The notes beneath the pieces were generated by a model. That model saw only the letters and a program-made list of their open reading frames with translations, was not told the origin of the DNA and did not search any database. From Posidonia oceanica (lineage: Eukaryota; Streptophyta; Magnoliopsida; Alismatales; Posidoniaceae), in NCBI GenBank assembly GCA_037176725.1, contig JAZBRS010000044.1, positions 5,208,001-5,272,000 on the forward strand: a stretch of DNA of 64,000 bases. Direction: 5' to 3'. The translations under genes were made by a program, and so were the position numbers. Within the stretch, counting starts at the first letter, position 1. Each line of letters begins with the position of its first letter. Positions 53,417-64,000 of the stretch are shown in pieces.

Positions 53417-55789
53417 TCAAGGGTAGTACCTTTTCAGGTGCATTGCATTCGAAGGGTCAGGAAGATCCGTTCCGTTATGGGACAGTCGATAAGCATTCCC
53501 GGGATATACAGCAACCACTATGTAGGGTCCTTCCCAATTTGGCTTTAACTTTCCCTTAGGGTGGGGCTTATTGTAGGGCAACACTTCTTTAAGCACTAGA
53601 TCACCAATTTTAAACTTGCGTTCGATTACTTTCTTCTGGTAAGCCTTGGTTAACCTTTATTGGTAGACACGCGTATGCTCAGCGGCTACCAGCTGTTTCT
53701 CATCAAGGAGTTCCAAATGAAGGAGTAAAGCTTGCCTCTTTTCTTCGGTAGACATTCTCCTATCAATCTTAACTCTTAATGAGGGGATCAGGATCTCGTA
53801 TGGGACCACTGCTTCCATACCAAAGGCTAAAGCATAAGGGGTTTGACTTGTTGCCGTCCTTATGGCGGTGCGGTATGCCCATAATGCATTAATAAGCTTA
53901 TCTGACCAATCCGATCCCTTAGCATCTTCTACCGTCTTTTTAATGATTTTGATTAAGGTTTTGTTAGTAGCTTCTGCTTGACCGTTCCCTTGCGGGTAAT
54001 ATGGGGAAGAGTGGTGTAGAGTGATAGCCAATTTCCGGCATAACCGCTTGAACTCTTCTGAGATGAAGATTGGTCCGTTGTCTGCTACTAAGGCTTTAGG
54101 CACCCCAAACCTTGCGATGATATTTCGCTGTACGAATTGGTACAGGGTTGTGGCCTTGATGTTTGAGAACGCCTCTGCTTCTGCCCATTTGGTGAAGTAT
54201 TCCATTGTCATCAGGATGAAAGTGTTGCCCTTTCCCTGATGGATAGGTCCCACCACATCGAAGGCCCACATGGAGAAAGGCCATGGTGTTAATAAAGCGT
54301 GAAGCGCTGAAGCCGGAGCATGGATCTTGTTGGCGTGCAGTTGGCAGCTCTTGCATCGCTTGACTTTACTTACGCAGTCGGCTTCTATGGTTGGCCAGTA
54401 GTACCCCCTTCTGATGATTATTTTAGCCATGAACTGGGAGTTGATGTGGCATCCGCAGACTCCCTCATGTGTTTCCTTGAGGATCTCGGCCGACTCAGAT
54501 GTATCCACACATCGGAGTTCAATCCCTAGGGGCATTCTCTGAAAGAGTGTGTTGGCTCTGATGTAGTATTTGGTAGCCATCCTCCTCAGTGCTTCTCTGT
54601 CCTTGGGAGTCGCATAGGCTGGGAAGGTGTAATCTTGTACATAATTCTGTATGTCATAATACCACGGGTTGCCATCGTTATTTACTTCTGTAGCTCCTTG
54701 ATAACAGACCTCTGTGCATGTTAAGCTTTCCTGGTTTAGTTCCGCTCTGAGTTCTTCAACCCATTCGGTGGCTGACCCCACTGTTGGAGTGTTGATTCTT
54801 CGTACCGTGATGGATTGCTCGTCTGTCCCTGAGCTGAAGGGGAGCGAGGATGCCAATGAGGCTAATGAATTAGCCTGGATGTTGTTGCTTCTAAGGGCGT
54901 GCACATATATAATCCGGTCAAATTTCTTCAGTAAGGCTTTAGCCAGGTTGCGGTATTCCTGCAGCTTTGGCGAGAGGGTCTTATATTTGTTGAGGACTTG
55001 TCGTATGATAAGCTGTGAGTCCCCAACCACTTTCAGCCTTCTTGCCCCTAGATTGAGAGCCATTCGGAGTCCTAGAATGAGTGCCTCGTATTCTGCAATG
55101 TTGTTACTCGCTGAGAAGAGTAGTTGCGCTGCAGCGGGGAGAACGACACCCTCTGGAGTGAGGAGTGTTGCCCCTATTCCAGCGCCTTGTGAATTAAGCG
55201 CTCCATCGAAATGGAGGGTCCATTCTTTGATGAGTGGCACGACACTATTGATTGCCAGTATTTCCTCGTCTGGGAAATCTGTTGACACTGGCTGATACTC
55301 TGACACAGGTAGCCCAGCGAGTTGGTCCGCGATGGCTTGCCCCTTGTTTGCCTTCTGGGTGATGAATTGTAGGTCAAACTCAGTAAGGAGCATTTGCCAT
55401 CGTGCTAGTCTTCCGGACAATGCTGGTTTCTCGAACATGTACTTGATGGGGTCCATCTTGGCTAAGTAGCAGACTTTGTGTGCAAGAAAATAGTGCCTGA
55501 GCTTTTGTGAGGCCCATACTAAGGTTAAGCAGTGTCTCTCGATCTGGGAGTACTTCCTCTCATATTCGATGAATGTTCTACTAAGGTAATAAACTGCTTT
55601 CTCCTTCCTCCCAGTTTCATCGTGTTGTGCAAGGACAACACCCACCGAGTTATCAGTAACGGCCAAGTAGAGTAGTAATGGCCTCTCGGGGACTGGAGCA
55701 GTCAGTACTGGAGGGTTGAGGAGGTAGAGTTTCAGCTCATCGAAGGCCTTCTGACAGGTGTGATCCCACCTGAATCTGCACCGCCTTTT
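53417..55789 (-). pseudogene. Element C RNase H, archaeal-type RNase H and integrase
   Basis: Domains in order: the RT-linked RNase H (AVTDNSVGVVLAQHDETGRK, YYLSRTF, IERHCLTLVWASQKLRHYF); a second RNase H of archaeal type (WTLHFDGALNSQGAGIGATL, NNIAEYEALILGL, VVGDSQLIIRQV, with Asp-Glu-Asp); the integrase zinc finger (HEGVCGCH to CKSCQLH); and the DDE core (WAFDVVGPIHQGKG, LVADNGPIFISEEF, PQGNGQAEATNK). A TAA at 53657-53659 interrupts the C-terminal part, which continues in frame to a TGA at 53417. The dual RNase H is a hallmark of the Tat lineage. No chromodomain follows. Confidence 0.9.
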
Positions 55790-57256
55790 AAGAGCTCATA
55801 GAATGGTCTACACTTTTCCGCATACTGAGAGATGAATCTTCGGATGAACTGTAGCCTCCCTATGAGTCCTCTGAGTTCCTTGATGTTCCTTGGTGGTGGC
55901 ATGGCTGTTATAGCTTTGGCTTTGGGGATCCACTTCTATGCCCCTTTTGCTCACTATGAAGCCAAGCAGCTTTCCAGCAGTGACCTCGAAGACACACTTC
56001 TTGGGGTTCATTCTGAGATTGTACTGGTCTGCTCTCCGGAGTACTCTTTCTAGTGCTTCAAAGTGTCCCTCTCTTGTTTTTGACATTACTAACAGGTCAT
56101 CCACATAGCACTCCATGCAATCGTGTATCATGTCGTGAAAGATTGCCATCATAGCCCTCTGATAGGTGGCTCCGGCGTTCTTTAATCCGAACGGTATGAC
56201 TACATAGCAGTAGGTCCCCCATGGAGTAGTAAATGCAGTTTTTTCCTGGTCTTCTTCTGCAAGTTTAATCTGGTTGTAACCGGAGAAACCGTCCATGAAC
56301 GAAAGCATCTCATGGCCTGCAGTGTTGTCTATGAGGATGTCTATGTGCGGAAGAGGGAAATCGTCTTTTGGGCATGCTTCATTGAGGTTTCTGTAGTCAA
56401 TGCACACGCGCACTTTGCCATCTTTCTTCATCACTGGAACTATGTTGGCAATCCATTCTGGATACACCACAACTCTGATGAACTTCGCTTTGTGTAGCTT
56501 GTCTATCTCCTCTTTGACTTTTAGAGCGAGGTCTGGACGTAGACGCCGGAGCTTTTGCTTTGTTGTCTTAGCACCTGGCTTGAGAGGGAGCCTGTGCTCC
56601 ACCAGTAGTGAATCAAGCCTAGGCATTTCTCCGTAGGAGAAGGCCAGTACCTTCATATACTTTTTGAATAGTCTTTCCATTCTGGTCCGTTCATCTGAGT
56701 TGAGGGCAGAGCTTATTCGTACTGGTCTTGGATCATCTTCAGTGTCCAGATTGACTTCCTCTGTTTCTTCAGCGGCAGCCTTGGTCTGCTCATCGTATTT
56801 CTTCATCGTTTCTTCGAAGATGGCAGAGTCTACCGATTCTTCATCTGGGTCCTCTTCTGTATCCATCAGCTCGAAGACTTTATAGTTTCCAGTGTTTTTG
56901 CCAGTGATATTTGACACTTCTTCAACCAGGAAGATGACATGCAACGTGGCTAACTCTTGTGGCAATGCTGTGGTATAGTGACATACTTTTGCAGTTTGGG
57001 TGATCGGCTCCTTCCTGTCCCGACCTGCACACTTAGTAGAGTGATTAGATACTTTTTGCGAGGACACGGTGGCAGTTAAGCTGTCCCTGCCTTGCCCTCG
57101 TTTACCTTCTCCACTACTATCTAAACTAGGAAGTAAATTGCTGGAAAGTAAATCATGCGAAAACAAAATGCAGGAATTAAATATGGGAAAGAAATTATTC
57201 ACAAGGGTAGGAGGTTTGCCCCTAGGTTTGCCTCTGCGGTGGAGGCGGTTCGCCAT
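55790..57256 (-). pseudogene. Element C reverse transcriptase
   Basis: RT motifs in order: KAKFIRVVVYPEWIANIVPV, VRVCIDYRNLNEACPKDDFP, LSFMDGFSGYNQIKL, TPWGTYCYVVIPFGLKNAGAT and the catalytic YVDDLLV (YVDD at 56096-56107). The frame shifts near 55930, just after KRGIEVDP, and back near 55790, so the RT-RNase H connection is broken twice. The first 130 codons upstream of RT have no recognisable domain. Ogre elements often have an intron between protease and RT, which could explain the frame change from gag-pro, but I could not fix its borders. Confidence 0.85.
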
Positions 57257-57263
57257 TTGGCAT

Positions 57264-57590
57264 TCAGTCTGTGGCCCCGGCCCTTTCTTGCTTAGAGGGG
57301 CAAGGCCGTAGGTTGCTAAGGAAGCGGGAGAGCTTGCAGATGGGGTCGGAGTCCTCTACTTTGGTGTCTTCAGTTAGAGATTCCGGGGGAGTCGCTTGCT
57401 TGGATGTCCGGAGGTTGGGGAGTCTAACCTGTGGCCTTGGTCCCTTCTTGCTTCGGGGGACAAGGTCGTAGATTGTTGAAAAGGCAGGTGAGCACGCAGA
57501 CAAGGTCAGAGTCCTCTACTTCAGCGCCTTCAGTGCGGGCTCCGGAGGAATCGCTTGCTTGGATGTCTGGAGGTAAAGGAGTTTCTGGGG
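57264..57590 (-). repeat. Tandem duplication of about 160 bp at the protease-RT junction
   Basis: Plus-strand 57270-57427 and 57431-57590 are diverged copies. Both encode VEDSD then NLRPCP.KQE. The left copy lies in another frame and outside the main protease frame. Confidence 0.75.
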
Positions 57591-58893
57591 ATGCGGGGAG
57601 AGCAGCAGGGACCTCTTTCGTGTAGGAGGTTGGTGCTTCTCCCTTGGGCTTCGTCGAAGCGTTGAGGATGGTTGGAACTTCTTCTAGGCAGGGAGAAGGA
57701 GTTAGTGCCGTCTCGGGGTCTGTAAGAGCGCCAAGGATGACGGGCTTAGGGGCCTTTGCGGCTGTTGTTGTTGCTGGGAAGTCGGGAACTGTGTCTGACA
57801 CTTGCTTGTCATGCACTTGTAGCCCGACTGACATGAAGTGGTTGGCAAGTGACCATGTTAGAGGTTTACTTGGGTCTGGCTGCCCAAGGTACCCTAGCCC
57901 GGTACGACTGCACTCCTCTGGTATTTCAAGCGCGTCCCTCATTCCTTGTTCCTGGCGGCCAAGTCCTTTCCCCAGGGTGTATCCTATCTTGAGAAGGATC
58001 TCCCAAGGCCTTTTCATGTGGTCGGGGTAATCGTATTGATTTATGTCAATACTCTTGGGAGCGAAGACCTTTTTGACATTGTTTATGGCCTTGGCGGTTG
58101 AGTCCCTGATCAATGGCGTTGGTGTGGTAGTCGGGATTGTTACCAGGTGGGCTTCAGCTTCCACTGGCTCGTCTCCTCGTATTTTGATGATTTTCCCTTG
58201 GTAAGGGAACTTCATGCATTGGTGGCGCGGGGAGGTGACTGCCTTGATCTCCTCGATCCATTGGCGCCCTAAGATGAGCCGATACGAGATTGGGGCATCA
58301 ACTACTTTGAGCTCTGTTTCCATTCGGAGAGGGCCAATGGTAACTTGGACAGTTATCTTTCCTAAGGCTGCTTTTTTGTTGTTGTCGTACCCTGATACAG
58401 TTAAGGTTGTTGGGCATAATTGAGATTCGGTTAGTCTAACTAACTGTAGGGTTTCTAGGGAGCATACGTTTAAAGTTGCCCCAGTATCGACAAGCACACC
58501 AGAAAATTTGTAACTGTTTATTACAATAGTAAAACTTAAAGGTAAAGTCCTCCTTTCAGGAGGAGCTAATTCGGAGTCGGTGAAGATAACTGTGGGCTCC
58601 ATGAACACAGCAGCGGCGACGGTGGCCAGAGCTTCGGCAGGCATGTCCTTGGGTACCTGGGCTTTCTTCAATACCTCCATCAGGGTATCCCGGTGCTTCT
58701 CCGAGGCTCTGATCAGCTCGTAGATGGAGATCTTTGCTTGTGTCTTTCTGAGCTGCTCCAGGACGTCGAAGGTGCCTTCTACCCTCTGGGGTATGTGGAA
58801 CTCCGGTTGAGGCGGGGAAGTGGCTGGTTCTGCATTAGGCGGAGGCAGTGCGACTTGGTTGGAGATCCGCCCAGTTCTTGTGATGGGGGCCTG
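57424..58893 (-). pseudogene. Element C second (canonical) protease with G-patch
   Basis: Same frame as gag, after TAG codons at 59011 and 58894. It begins with the conserved pre-protease helix (FDVLEQLRKTQAKISIYELI), then FTIVINSYKFSGVLVDTGAT (active site DTG), VVDAPISYRLILGRQWIEEI and a G-patch (ILLKIGYTLGKGLGRQEQGM, GLGYLG). The tail is Thr/Pro-rich. This matches the position and context of the single protease of element D. The open piece starts at Met 58680. Confidence 0.85.
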
Positions 58894-59010
58894 CTAAGCC
58901 TGGTTGTGTTCTCCCTTGGCGTAGCCAGACTTGAGTAGAGACAGAGGTTTCCTGAGAAGAGACTGCCCCTGGTTTATGGACAGCTGAGGTGAGTTCAACA
59001 ATGTAGGCCT

Positions 59011-59559
59011 CTAGACCTGGGTATACCCTTGGGTTGCTTGATTATCGGTGAGCTGTTGGAATCCTTGGATACTTGGGACTTCATCGTATCCGTCATCAAT
59101 CCAGCCGCCTGTGCCATTTGGTGCTGGGTCTCCCATGTGGAATCCTACCAGATAAGGTCTCCAGATCATTTCCAGGGTCGTTTCATGGTCCGCCTGGATG
59201 GTGATCATTTCGCCTTGGAACTTGAACTTTAATAGCTGGTGCGTGGGGGACGCAACTGCACATATTTCCGCCAGCCAAGTTCTCCCGAGGATCAACGGTT
59301 CTGCTAGGTCACATTCTACCACCATGACCTTGGTAATGCTGGTGAGGGGGCCGATGGTAATTGCCAGCTGAGCTGCCCCTATCACCTTTGTCTGGATATT
59401 ATTAAAGCCCTTGCAGATGATCTTCTCCCTGGTGATATCCTCTTCTTCGACATCCAAGTAGTCGAGTGTGTTCAGAGAGCACGCACTGTGACTAGCCCCT
59501 GTGTCCACAAGTATGCCAAGGAGGAGGTAGCCGTTGACCTCTAGAGTGATCACCAATGG
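59011..59559 (-). pseudogene. Element C extra protease-like domain between gag and the canonical protease
   Basis: 181 codons: VITLEVNGYLLLGILVDTGA (active site DTG kept), KGFNNIQTKVIGAAQLAITI, VVECDLAEPLILGRTWLAEI and ASPTHQLLKFKFQGEMITI. It has every landmark of a retropepsin-like fold in the right order and resembles the second protease, so a domain duplication is likely. It is bounded by in-frame TAG at 59560 and 59011. Only one protease is seen in D. Confidence 0.8.
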
Positions 59560-61839
59560 CTAGAGCCATTTCTCCGGAGTGGGTAGTTCTAAGTCCTTGA
59601 AGACTATATTTCTCTGCTCATACTCCTTGATAATTTTCCGGGCTACCTCGAAGGGATCTGTCTCGGCATTTTGTTCTTGGGATTGGCCTTCTCCTAGGAG
59701 GAAATTGAAGCACCTGAGGAGCTCGAGGTCATCCTCCTCGCCTTCTTCGTATTGTGTTGTCTCTATTGGGAATTCCCATTCTATGGATCCCTGCTCAGAG
59801 CACACCTCGACGTCATTGCTTTCCACAATGGAGGAAGCCGGCTCTGGTTCTAATTCAATTAGGCACATGGTGACGGTCTTGGCTTTAGGTGGGTTGTCTT
59901 CTGTCTCCAGGTGCGCCACCGGGTGATTAGGCAGAGGGTTCTGGTGTATCTGCAACTTGTGTTGTCCCGTCCTAGCCTTTTTCAATCTGTCCTTGAGGGC
60001 TGACCACATTATTTCTCCCTTATCATTTAGATCGTATATTCGATCTTTTAATACATAACATTCCTCAAGTGTGTGCCCGTTTTTCTGGTGGTAGGCATAG
60101 TACTTGGTCATGTTTGCGTTGGGAGCATTCGGTTTTGGCATTGGGAGTTGTAAGTCCCCACTTTTGATCAGCATCCTGAAGATGTCTGGGATCATCTTTA
60201 GAAGTGGTGGGTAGCTTTGTCTCCTTGGTCCTCTAGGTGCCTGTGGAGGAGGAACATTGTGGTAGTCCCTCTGCCCTTGCGGTGGTGCTTTGTATTGACC
60301 GTTGTTCTGCCCTTGTTGAGCATTTACCGGGGGATTAGGGTGCTGGGGTTGGAACTGTTGGAATGGCTGCCTTTGTGGTTCCACTTGATATTGAGGTTGC
60401 TGGAAGGGCTGACCTTTCCATCCCCTCTGATGCTGCGTGGTTAGTTGTGCCATGTTGCCAGTGACACCTTCTATGGTATGTCCCGCAGTCTTCTTCCGGC
60501 TTTTTGCTTCGAGCTCCAGGAATGGTAGCTCTTCTCTATTCTGCATCACCTTGGCGGCCCGCTCATATAACTGTGGATAGGTGTGGAAGTCACCTACCAA
60601 CAGTCTAGCTTTGAGCGCTCCCGTGGTATTTCTTGCGATTATTTCCACGGCTTGGCCTTCAGGTATGTAGCACTCTGATCTCGCGGTCATGTCCCTCCAT
60701 CGGCTAGCGAAGGTGACGAAGTCCTCATTCGACCTCATCCTCTCAGCTGTGAGGTTGCCTACAGTGGGTTTGTGTGGCACCCGGTGACTGTATTGATTTA
60801 GGAATTTCTCCTCAATTATCCTAAAATCCTGGAGATCATAGGAAGTCAGGGTGTCAAACCACTTTAAGGCTTCTCCCTCAAGCGTCTTGAAGAAGAGGTA
60901 TGCAGTGAGCCCGCCGTCATAACGGTATGGCAGAGTATCCATAATGAAGGCAGCTATGTGGTTCTTGGGATCCTCTGTACCGTTATATCTCCTCATTTTT
61001 GGCATTTTAAACCCTGGGAGAAGGGCAAAGTGAGGGAACTTGGAGATGTCGTTGCCGATGGGCGTCTTGGAAGTGACCCCGGCCTCCGTTAAGGCTTCGG
61101 CAATCATCCTCTTAAGATCAGTCCCTAGTGCGGCGTAATGCCCCTGGCTCGGGTGTTGGTGTGTTGGTGGGAATGGTGGTAGCGATGGGTTATGTGGTGG
61201 ATGGAAGAATGATGATTGGGGTCGTGTAGGGTAGTAAGGTGTGTTAATGGGAGGTTGTTGTGGATGGAAGAATGGTGGTGGAGGTGGGGTGGGGTAGTAT
61301 GGCGTGTTAGCGGGAGGTTGTGGCAGGTAGGGGGTTGCGTATGGTGGAGTTGGGTGGATATAAGGGTAGGTGGGCGTCGTGTAGTATGGTGGATAGGGGC
61401 CTTGGTTAGGGAATGTAGGGTTAGGTGTGGGCGTATGGAATAGGTGGTTGTGGTGTTCTTGGAGGGTGGAGGTTTGTGGGTTTGTGTGCGTGAAATGTTG
61501 TTGTTGAGCCAGGGATTGCCGGACCTCATAGGTCTCCTCCTCAATTGGGTAGGAAGTAGTCACAATGGGAGGCACAACGTTAGAAGTTGCCTCGGGACGT
61601 GTGAACTCGGGTAGGATGTCTATTGTTCGGGGCTAATCTGCCTCCGCTCCTTCTTCGTTTGTATCAGTGTGGTAATCGAAGGGGATGGAGGCGTGCGGGA
61701 ATTTTCGTCGGCCGGTGGCTAGTGAGAAGCCGGGGGATCCTGGCCCTTCCATTTGTGAGGTTGAACCTCTGAAGAAAGACCCGTCCGGGCCTTGGCCTTG
61801 CTGTGCCATGGAGGTAGAGGTAGTGCTCATGCGCTCCAT
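59560..61839 (-). pseudogene. Element C gag
   Basis: Starts at ATG 61839 (MERMSTTSTSMAQQ), hits a TAG at 61633 and continues in frame to the TAG at 59560. A Pro/Tyr/His-rich region is followed by the gag core (KMRRYNGTEDPKNHIAAF, GEALKWFDTLTSYDL, FLNQYSHRVPHKPTV, DFVTFASRWRDMTAR). Then come a Gln/Pro-rich linker and a zinc-knuckle-like YYAYHQKNGHTLEEC in which the first Cys is Tyr. The C-terminus is acidic. The gag to second protease frame is uninterrupted apart from four TAG codons. Confidence 0.85.
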
Positions 61840-62126
61840 TGTTCTTTGTACTTTCTTTTTTTCTTTTTTTTTCTTCTCTCTTTTTTCTTTTCTTTTGTCT
61901 TTTTTTTTGTTTCTCTTTTCTCTTTTCTTTTTTTTTTGCTTTTGCTTTTCTAAACTATTACAGGAGATAAAAAAAGAAATTACAGACTCGAGGAACACTA
62001 ATTAATACAGACTCGATAGAATTTGAAGAAAAATCAACAGAAATTGAAACAGTCTGTGCTTATAGCCCTGTGATTAGTAGCATGCCTAATCCCTGCAAAC
62101 AATGCACTGAATCGTAATTCCCTGCT
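61840..62126. other. Element C leader, gag side
   Basis: Contains a T/C-rich run (61850-61950; A/G-rich on the coding strand) just before the gag start codon. Confidence 0.5.
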
Positions 62127-62205
62127 AGTCGCCTGTTTTACAAGCGGCCTGACAAGTCGCCGATTTCACCGACGGCTCAGCGAGGCGCCTGCTGAACTGG
62201 CGGCT
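62127..62205. repeat. C-family token trimer in the leader
   Basis: Units at 62127, 62155 and 62183, spaced 28 bp, form AGTCGCC or AGGCGCC, nine bases, then AGCGGCC, GACGGCT or GGCGGCT. Confidence 0.85.
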
Positions 62206-62911
62206 GTGCCCCTGGTTCCGTCAGCAAATCGGGTCTGTCTCGGACAGACCACGCAACAGTCAAGAAGGAAAACGAGAGCAGGTTTCAAACAATGCGTTGC
62301 TTTTACTCGTTTAGGTGTTTAATTAATGGATTGATTAATTAAACCTGCGTGGTTCACAAGCAACTGGGATTGGTTGGCTTTAAGGTACTCCTCCTTGACC
62401 TTTGCTAGGGTCCACCAAGAGGGGCCTAGATGGGGGGCTTGTCTCTCTAAAGAGGGACCCTCCACCGAGGATTCTGTCCTTGGGTTTGGCACTTAACAAA
62501 CCATAAAGCAATAAACAAACACCAAGTATCAAGGTGTAAAGTATCTACCAAGTTTCACTATTGGCTCAGAGAGAGAGAGAAGCCAATAACAATACTTGGG
62601 ACACCTTGAGATCTTGATCTAACTATTGCAGCTAACACTGAGTATGGGAGAGTGACTTGCACTGGCCCAGGTTCGTTTAGGTTAACTGTTCTAGCTAGGG
62701 GAAGACTTCCTCAAGGGACTTCCACTTTAATACTAAACAATTAGTTTCCACCTTAAGGGTGGACACAAGCAAAGCTAGAAACCATTAAAAAACTAGAATA
62801 CAGTGGATATGGGAAGTTGTTTCTAATTTTTAGTGCTATTGCAGATCTAAAAACACAACACAGAATACAGGAAAAAACCAAGAGGTCTGCAGTAAAAAAC
62901 CGGACTGAGGG
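62206..62911. other. Element C leader
   Basis: About 700 bp of unique non-coding sequence between two token clusters. No gene recognised. Confidence 0.4.
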
Positions 62912-62962
62912 AGGTGCCTGCTTAAACGGCGTCTATTTCAATCGCCCTCTGGAGGAGCGGCT
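62912..62962. repeat. C-family token dimer in the leader
   Basis: Units at 62912 (AGGTGCC, nine bases, GGCGTCT) and 62940 (AATCGCC, nine bases, AGCGGCT), 28 bp apart. Confidence 0.8.
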
Positions 62963-63216
62963 CAAACAGATGTTGCTAGGACTGGTGGCTCGCAGCACAG
63001 TCTCCTAACCTCAGTAAAATAGCCCCAACTGTTGGAGCTTGGGATTTTACTGACGTCAGAAACAGAAGGAGAGAAAAAATGGAAAAGGTTCGGGATATCG
63101 TGAAAACCTAAGCACACAATCATTCGAACCAAAAAAAAACTACTCCTAAATCTATGAGGATAATGGTAAGAAAGGGAGGAACTGACTCACGTAGCACGGG
63201 GATTGGCTAAAGCCGA

Positions 63217-63234
63217 GTCCCACCGTGATCGCCA
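63217..63234 (-). promoter_or_regulatory. Primer-binding site of element C
   Basis: The plus strand GTCCCACCGTGATCGCCA is identical to the B site at 18386-18403. It is seven bases from the LTR at 63242. Confidence 0.8.
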
Positions 63235-63241
63235 CTTAATT

Positions 63242-64000
63242 TGTAGATGTGGAATTCGGGGGGGTGTTTAAGGAGATGTCAGCGCTTCCACGACGTCGAC
63301 AGCCTTTGTTGTGATCGCCACTCGTCTCTAGGCAGACAAGACACCTTGGGGGAGATCATGATGATGCGGGTCCTTGGACCACTAGATAAACGGTAGGGTG
63401 TCGTCTAACGGCTTCCTCGTGTTACGTGAGTTCCTTCCTTTCCTTCAAAACAAAATGACATAGATTAGCTTCGATGTAGTATCAGTAACAGAGGTGAATG
63501 AAACGACATGACTAAAAGAAAATAAATACTGACCGGGGGTTGTTCCCCGTATGCATATACTATGATCCTATGCTAAGGAATGTAAAGAGATGTAGTAAGA
63601 AACTAGATTGGAAGAAGATACTCCCTTTCACCCTTATGCTGTGTGCAATGAGGTTGGAAGGAAGCACGGTCGGAGCTCCAGTGTAGCTGAGGATTCCCGG
63701 ATTGGAGGTAGAAGCTTAGGTTGGTAGCCTATTGGGGAGAGGAGATAGTGTTTCTAGATTAGAAAACTAGCTCTCTGAAGGTGGCTCACAACTGACAGGG
63801 CTCTGTCTCTTTTGGAAGTTCCTCTCTGGGGAGATTTCTCTTTCTAAAATTCCGACCCTCAAACCACCAGCCTAGGGGGTCTATTTATAGACTCTAGGGG
63901 TGTAGGGATGATTGGAGTTCAGAAAATTCTAGAAAAATAGTAGTTAGTTTGAGTCACCGGTTGGAGTGGCACCTAAACTTAGCAACCGCTTGGTCAAAGT
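63242..64000 (-). repeat. 5' LTR of element C, partial
   Basis: Matches 19535-20290 with scattered substitutions, including the inverse TATA box (63881) and the first token (63952-63974). It runs off the window; by length of the left copy it should end near 64776. Confidence 0.9.

Larger units (their letters stand above)
19535..64000 (-). mobile_element. Element C: giant Tat-type retrotransposon with two antisense genes, runs off the window
   Basis: LTRs start with the same TGTAGATGTGG at 19535 and 63242. On the minus strand the order is: 5' LTR (right), primer-binding site 63234-63217, token-bearing leader, gag-pro, RT-RNase H, archaeal-type RNase H, integrase, minisatellite, antisense genes C2 and C1, polypurine tract, and 3' LTR (21069-19535). 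Without the nested element D it would be about 22 kb. The left flank is CATTC; the right flank is not visible. Stops and frameshifts in pol and in both antisense genes show it is defective. Confidence 0.85.

Noticed and set aside
61216..61443. Gly/Trp/Val-rich plus-strand frame
   Set aside because: Shadow of the Pro/Tyr/His-rich part of the C gag frame on the other strand.

Overview
This is a stretch of nuclear DNA from a flowering plant with a large, repeat-rich genome. I see no ordinary host gene, rRNA or tRNA. Essentially all 64 kb can be assigned to nested Ty3/gypsy LTR retrotransposons. They look like the Tat/Ogre lineage: the best-preserved polymerase has two RNase H domains and no chromodomain, a G-patch follows the protease, the LTRs are long, and extra ORFs lie outside gag-pol. 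Species cannot be named from the sequence.

Layout. Element A (+ strand, 1-4011) shows only its repeat-filled 3' internal end, polypurine tract and 3' LTR. It is inserted in element B (- strand, 4012-19534), which has an LTR of the same family. B keeps two spliced antisense (+ strand) genes, B2 (4425-7171) and B1 (7989-9433), plus an integrase remnant and part of its 5' LTR. B's gag and most of pol are deleted. B is also interrupted by a related 5.4-kb solo LTR, E (9676-15073, target-site duplication GCGTC), and its 5' LTR is broken at 19534 by element C. Element C (- strand, 19535 to beyond 64000) has LTRs at 19535-21069 and from 63242, and gag-pro-RT-RH-aRH-INT from 61839 down to 53417. It carries two antisense spliced genes, C1 (22090-23448) and C2 (24003-28851), homologous to B1 and B2. 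Element D (- strand, 28864-52012, about 23.1 kb) sits in C just after the C2 stop codon. D has 5.6-kb near-identical LTRs, a perfect CCTTT target-site duplication, gag-pro and a sense-strand plant-mobile-domain-like ORF, but no RT, RNase H or integrase. It therefore looks non-autonomous and young.

The antisense genes encode plant mobile domain (PMD) type proteins: one short two-exon form (B1, C1) and one multi-exon form with a C-terminal coiled coil (B2, C2). B1 is intact; the other three carry stop codons.

The most striking signal is non-coding. Families A/B and C each scatter their own palindromic token on a 28-bp period. In A/B it is GTTNNACGC-N10-GCGTNNAAC; in C it is AGTCGCC-N9-GGCGACT. 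Clusters of two to six lie just upstream of the LTR promoters and also upstream of the antisense PMD-gene promoters, with further clusters in the leaders. I found none inside the coding regions I read. This looks like a family-specific regulon; the PMD proteins are a possible, untested, partner. D and A have other arrays whose units contain short hairpins with partly compensated stems.
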